Below, in pieces: positions 62,636 through 64,000 of a DNA stretch of 64,000 nucleotides. Every line of letters starts with the position of its first letter. Position 1 is the first letter of the stretch. A model generated the notes under the pieces. The model was not told the origin of the DNA, did not search any database, and worked only from the letters and a program-made list of their open reading frames with translations. The position numbers and the translations under genes are program-made. Source of the DNA: JANQFV01 sp964468185 (GTDB lineage: Bacteria; Planctomycetota; Phycisphaerae; UBA1845; Fen-1342); assembly GCA_964468185.1 (NCBI GenBank), contig CAYXTR010000003.1, positions 62,001-126,000 on the forward strand, read 5' to 3'.

Positions 62636-63606
62636 CACGACTGCCCCGCGCCGGCCGCGGCACACTTCTCGCCGCAGGCTTCCTCCGGCGGGAAGAATTC
62701 GGCATAGGCAGACTGCCAGTCCTGACACCGCGCGCACATGTCCGGCAGCTCGTCGTAGCGGCCCTCTGTATGCATGTCGCGGTAGACCTTGAGCTGGCCG
62801 TTCCAGATCTCACGGATGCTGCTATCACGCACATTGCCGCAGGGTACGCGACAGTGCGGGTCTGCCGAGCAGAACGCCACCCGCCCGTCAGTACAGATAT
62901 TGATCGTCCGCATCAGCCAGTAGCACGGCCGGCGTTCCACGTCCTCGTTTGGCCGCAGGTTCTTCGCCTCGATGAGACCCGCCCAACTCACCCGCGGACG
63001 GATCTTCACGTTCACGCCGTGCTCGGTCCAGAACTGGCGGAATGTCTCCGTCTCGTGCTCATTGATGTCGGATACTACATACTGCACAAAGATCTGCTGG
63101 TGCGGCTGACCGTACTCACGGAGCAGATCGCGGTAACCCAGCACATTCTGCACGGTGCGCTCGTAGTCTCCCCCGACGCGGATCTGGTCGTAGGTCGCGG
63201 CGCTGGCGGCATCAACGCCGACATAGATCGCATCGAGCCCCGCCCGGATCAGCGGCAGCGACTTCTCCCGTGACATCAGCACGCCATTGGTGTTGAGCAC
63301 GACGTCGGTGCAGCCCTTGTCCTTGGAATACTGGATGCGTTGCGGCATATCGAGCAGCAGGAACGGATCGCCGTAGAAGATCTGCCAGATGCGGGCGGAG
63401 GGCCGCTCTTGGGCGATCTCGTCGATGATCTGGGTGTAGAGGTCCCACGGCATCTTTTCAATCTTGCGGTGCTTCCGGATGTTGACGTGGTCGCACATGG
63501 AGCAGCGCAGGTTGCAAGCGCTGGTGTTGTCGATCAGCACAACTTCCGGAAAGCCCGGTGAGCCCGAGTTCCGATCTGCTTTATCGATGTCGCTGTGGTA
63601 GCCCAT
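62635..63606 (-). CDS. Radical SAM/SPASM-like enzyme
   Basis: This 323-residue protein has the iron-sulfur motif CNLRCSMCDH (Cys-x3-Cys-x2-Cys) followed by a partial TIM barrel (EIAQERPSARIWQIFYGDPF, VVLNTNGVLMSREK). The C-terminal Cys set, CYWLMRTINICTDGRVAFCS then CRVPCGNVRDSSIREIWNG and CARCQDW, is that of SPASM proteins with auxiliary clusters. Such enzymes modify sugars or peptides, or insert cofactors. The tail CGEKCAAAGAGQS adds two more cysteines. ATG 63606 has GAGGAT about seven bases upstream. It is the first gene of the four-gene - strand operon. Confidence 0.86.
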   Translation of the reverse strand: MGYHSDIDKADRNSGSPGFPEVVLIDNTSACNLRCSMCDHVNIRKHRKIEKMPWDLYTQIIDEIAQERPSARIWQIFYGDPFLLLDMPQRIQYSKDKGCTDVVLNTNGVLMSREKSLPLIRAGLDAIYVGVDAASAATYDQIRVGGDYERTVQNVLGYRDLLREYGQPHQQIFVQYVVSDINEHETETFRQFWTEHGVNVKIRPRVSWAGLIEAKNLRPNEDVERRPCYWLMRTINICTDGRVAFCSADPHCRVPCGNVRDSSIREIWNGQLKVYRDMHTEGRYDELPDMCARCQDWQSAYAEFFPPEEACGEKCAAAGAGQS

Positions 63607-64000
63607 CCGATGATCCTCAATTAGGTTAATCTGGCGAAGTAGCGGCCGACGTCTCCGTCGGACGTGGGGCCTCGGCCACGCCAACCACCGCGACCCGGGT
63701 GGGGCGGGCGTCGCGCCCACCATCCGAAACGCCAACGTGTATCACTGCTCTCGAGCAGTGCTCCGAACGGTCCGATCGCGCAGCGCATGCGCCCACGCCA
63801 GCGGCACCCGCCACTCATCTCATCGCCACCTGAGGCACGTGACCTGCACCCACCCGGCAGATGTTGCCGCTTGCAAGGCCCCGAATGTCCCCTGACAATC
63901 CCGGGCAACGTGGGATCCCAAGACGCCAATCCGTTGCCAGAATCCGCCACCAGCCGCGAATCGGCGCTGCCAGACATTCCGCCCGACGTTGACCCCTACT
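63607..64000. other. Non-coding region with palindromic sequences
   Basis: No frame here looks like a protein. The radical SAM promoter should be at the left end. CCGACG/CGTCGG form a hairpin at 63646-63661 (TCTC loop). A GC-rich stem-like region with GGTGGG and CCCACC arms lies at about 63697-63722. CACTGCTC/GAGCAGTG form an 8-bp stem at 63743-63760. These look like members of dispersed palindromic repeats, but only one copy of each is in the window. Confidence 0.5.

Noticed and set aside
63607..64000. tRNA, CRISPR array or small protein gene in the right-end region
   Set aside because: No cloverleaf with a conserved T-loop, no regularly spaced direct repeats and no plausible short frame with a ribosome-binding site were found.

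Overview
The window is GC-rich, almost fully coding and has no rRNA or tRNA genes that I can find. Several features point to the Planctomycetota, most likely a Phycisphaerae-type bacterium; this is inference, not a phylogenetic test. They are an exosortase with PEP-CTERM-type proteins, a PKD plus beta-helix surface lipoprotein, a dockerin-like tail on an esterase, and membrane proteins with a CGYNLRTLP zinc ribbon.

Positions 1-23889 form a large exopolysaccharide locus on the + strand with one reversed gene. It opens with the end of a NusG/RfaH-like antiterminator, a zinc-ribbon membrane protein and a degenerate sugar nucleotidyltransferase with a left-handed beta-helix. It continues with a Wzz/BY-kinase, a nucleotidyltransferase-like/phosphoglycosyltransferase fusion that should start the glycan on the lipid carrier, an exosortase with its EpsI partner, a WecG-type transferase, a Wzx-like flippase, a Wzy/ligase-like protein, CDP-6-deoxyhexose genes, an acetyltransferase and several GT2/GT4 glycosyltransferases. 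Most genes overlap by 4-14 bases, so they are probably co-transcribed and translationally coupled.

Positions 23908-35865 hold the envelope side of the same system: a 1106-residue PKD/beta-helix lipoprotein on the - strand, a 1488-residue membrane-anchored TPR protein, a Wza-like export lipoprotein, a lipoprotein cyclophilin and two tandem secreted paralogues with exosortase-type C-termini. One carries a classical PEP motif and the other a VPxPG variant. A strong intrinsic terminator follows.

Positions 35973-41552 (- strand) are a compact operon resembling the poorly characterised GAK system: a PHP-like protein, an amphi-Trp protein, a PhoU-kinase fusion, an ATP-grasp protein and an HprK-related kinase B, with a second amphi-Trp protein next to it. 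This is the most promising undescribed system here.

Positions 41776-56576 are mixed: a secreted M3 peptidase, an esterase with a dockerin-like tail, an eight-heme lipoprotein cytochrome, MutL, an M20 dipeptidase, a DIE2/ALG10-like transferase, a DUF4920-like lipoprotein, a membrane-bound exonuclease/endonuclease/phosphatase-family protein, a DUF4932-like metalloprotease, an unknown membrane protein and GDP-fucose synthase. Positions 56611-60067 carry three tandem zinc-ribbon membrane paralogues. Positions 60064-63606 are a four-gene - strand operon (radical SAM, epimerase, ATP-grasp, serine-acetyltransferase-like) that looks like another surface-glycan modification module. The right end is non-coding and rich in palindromes.
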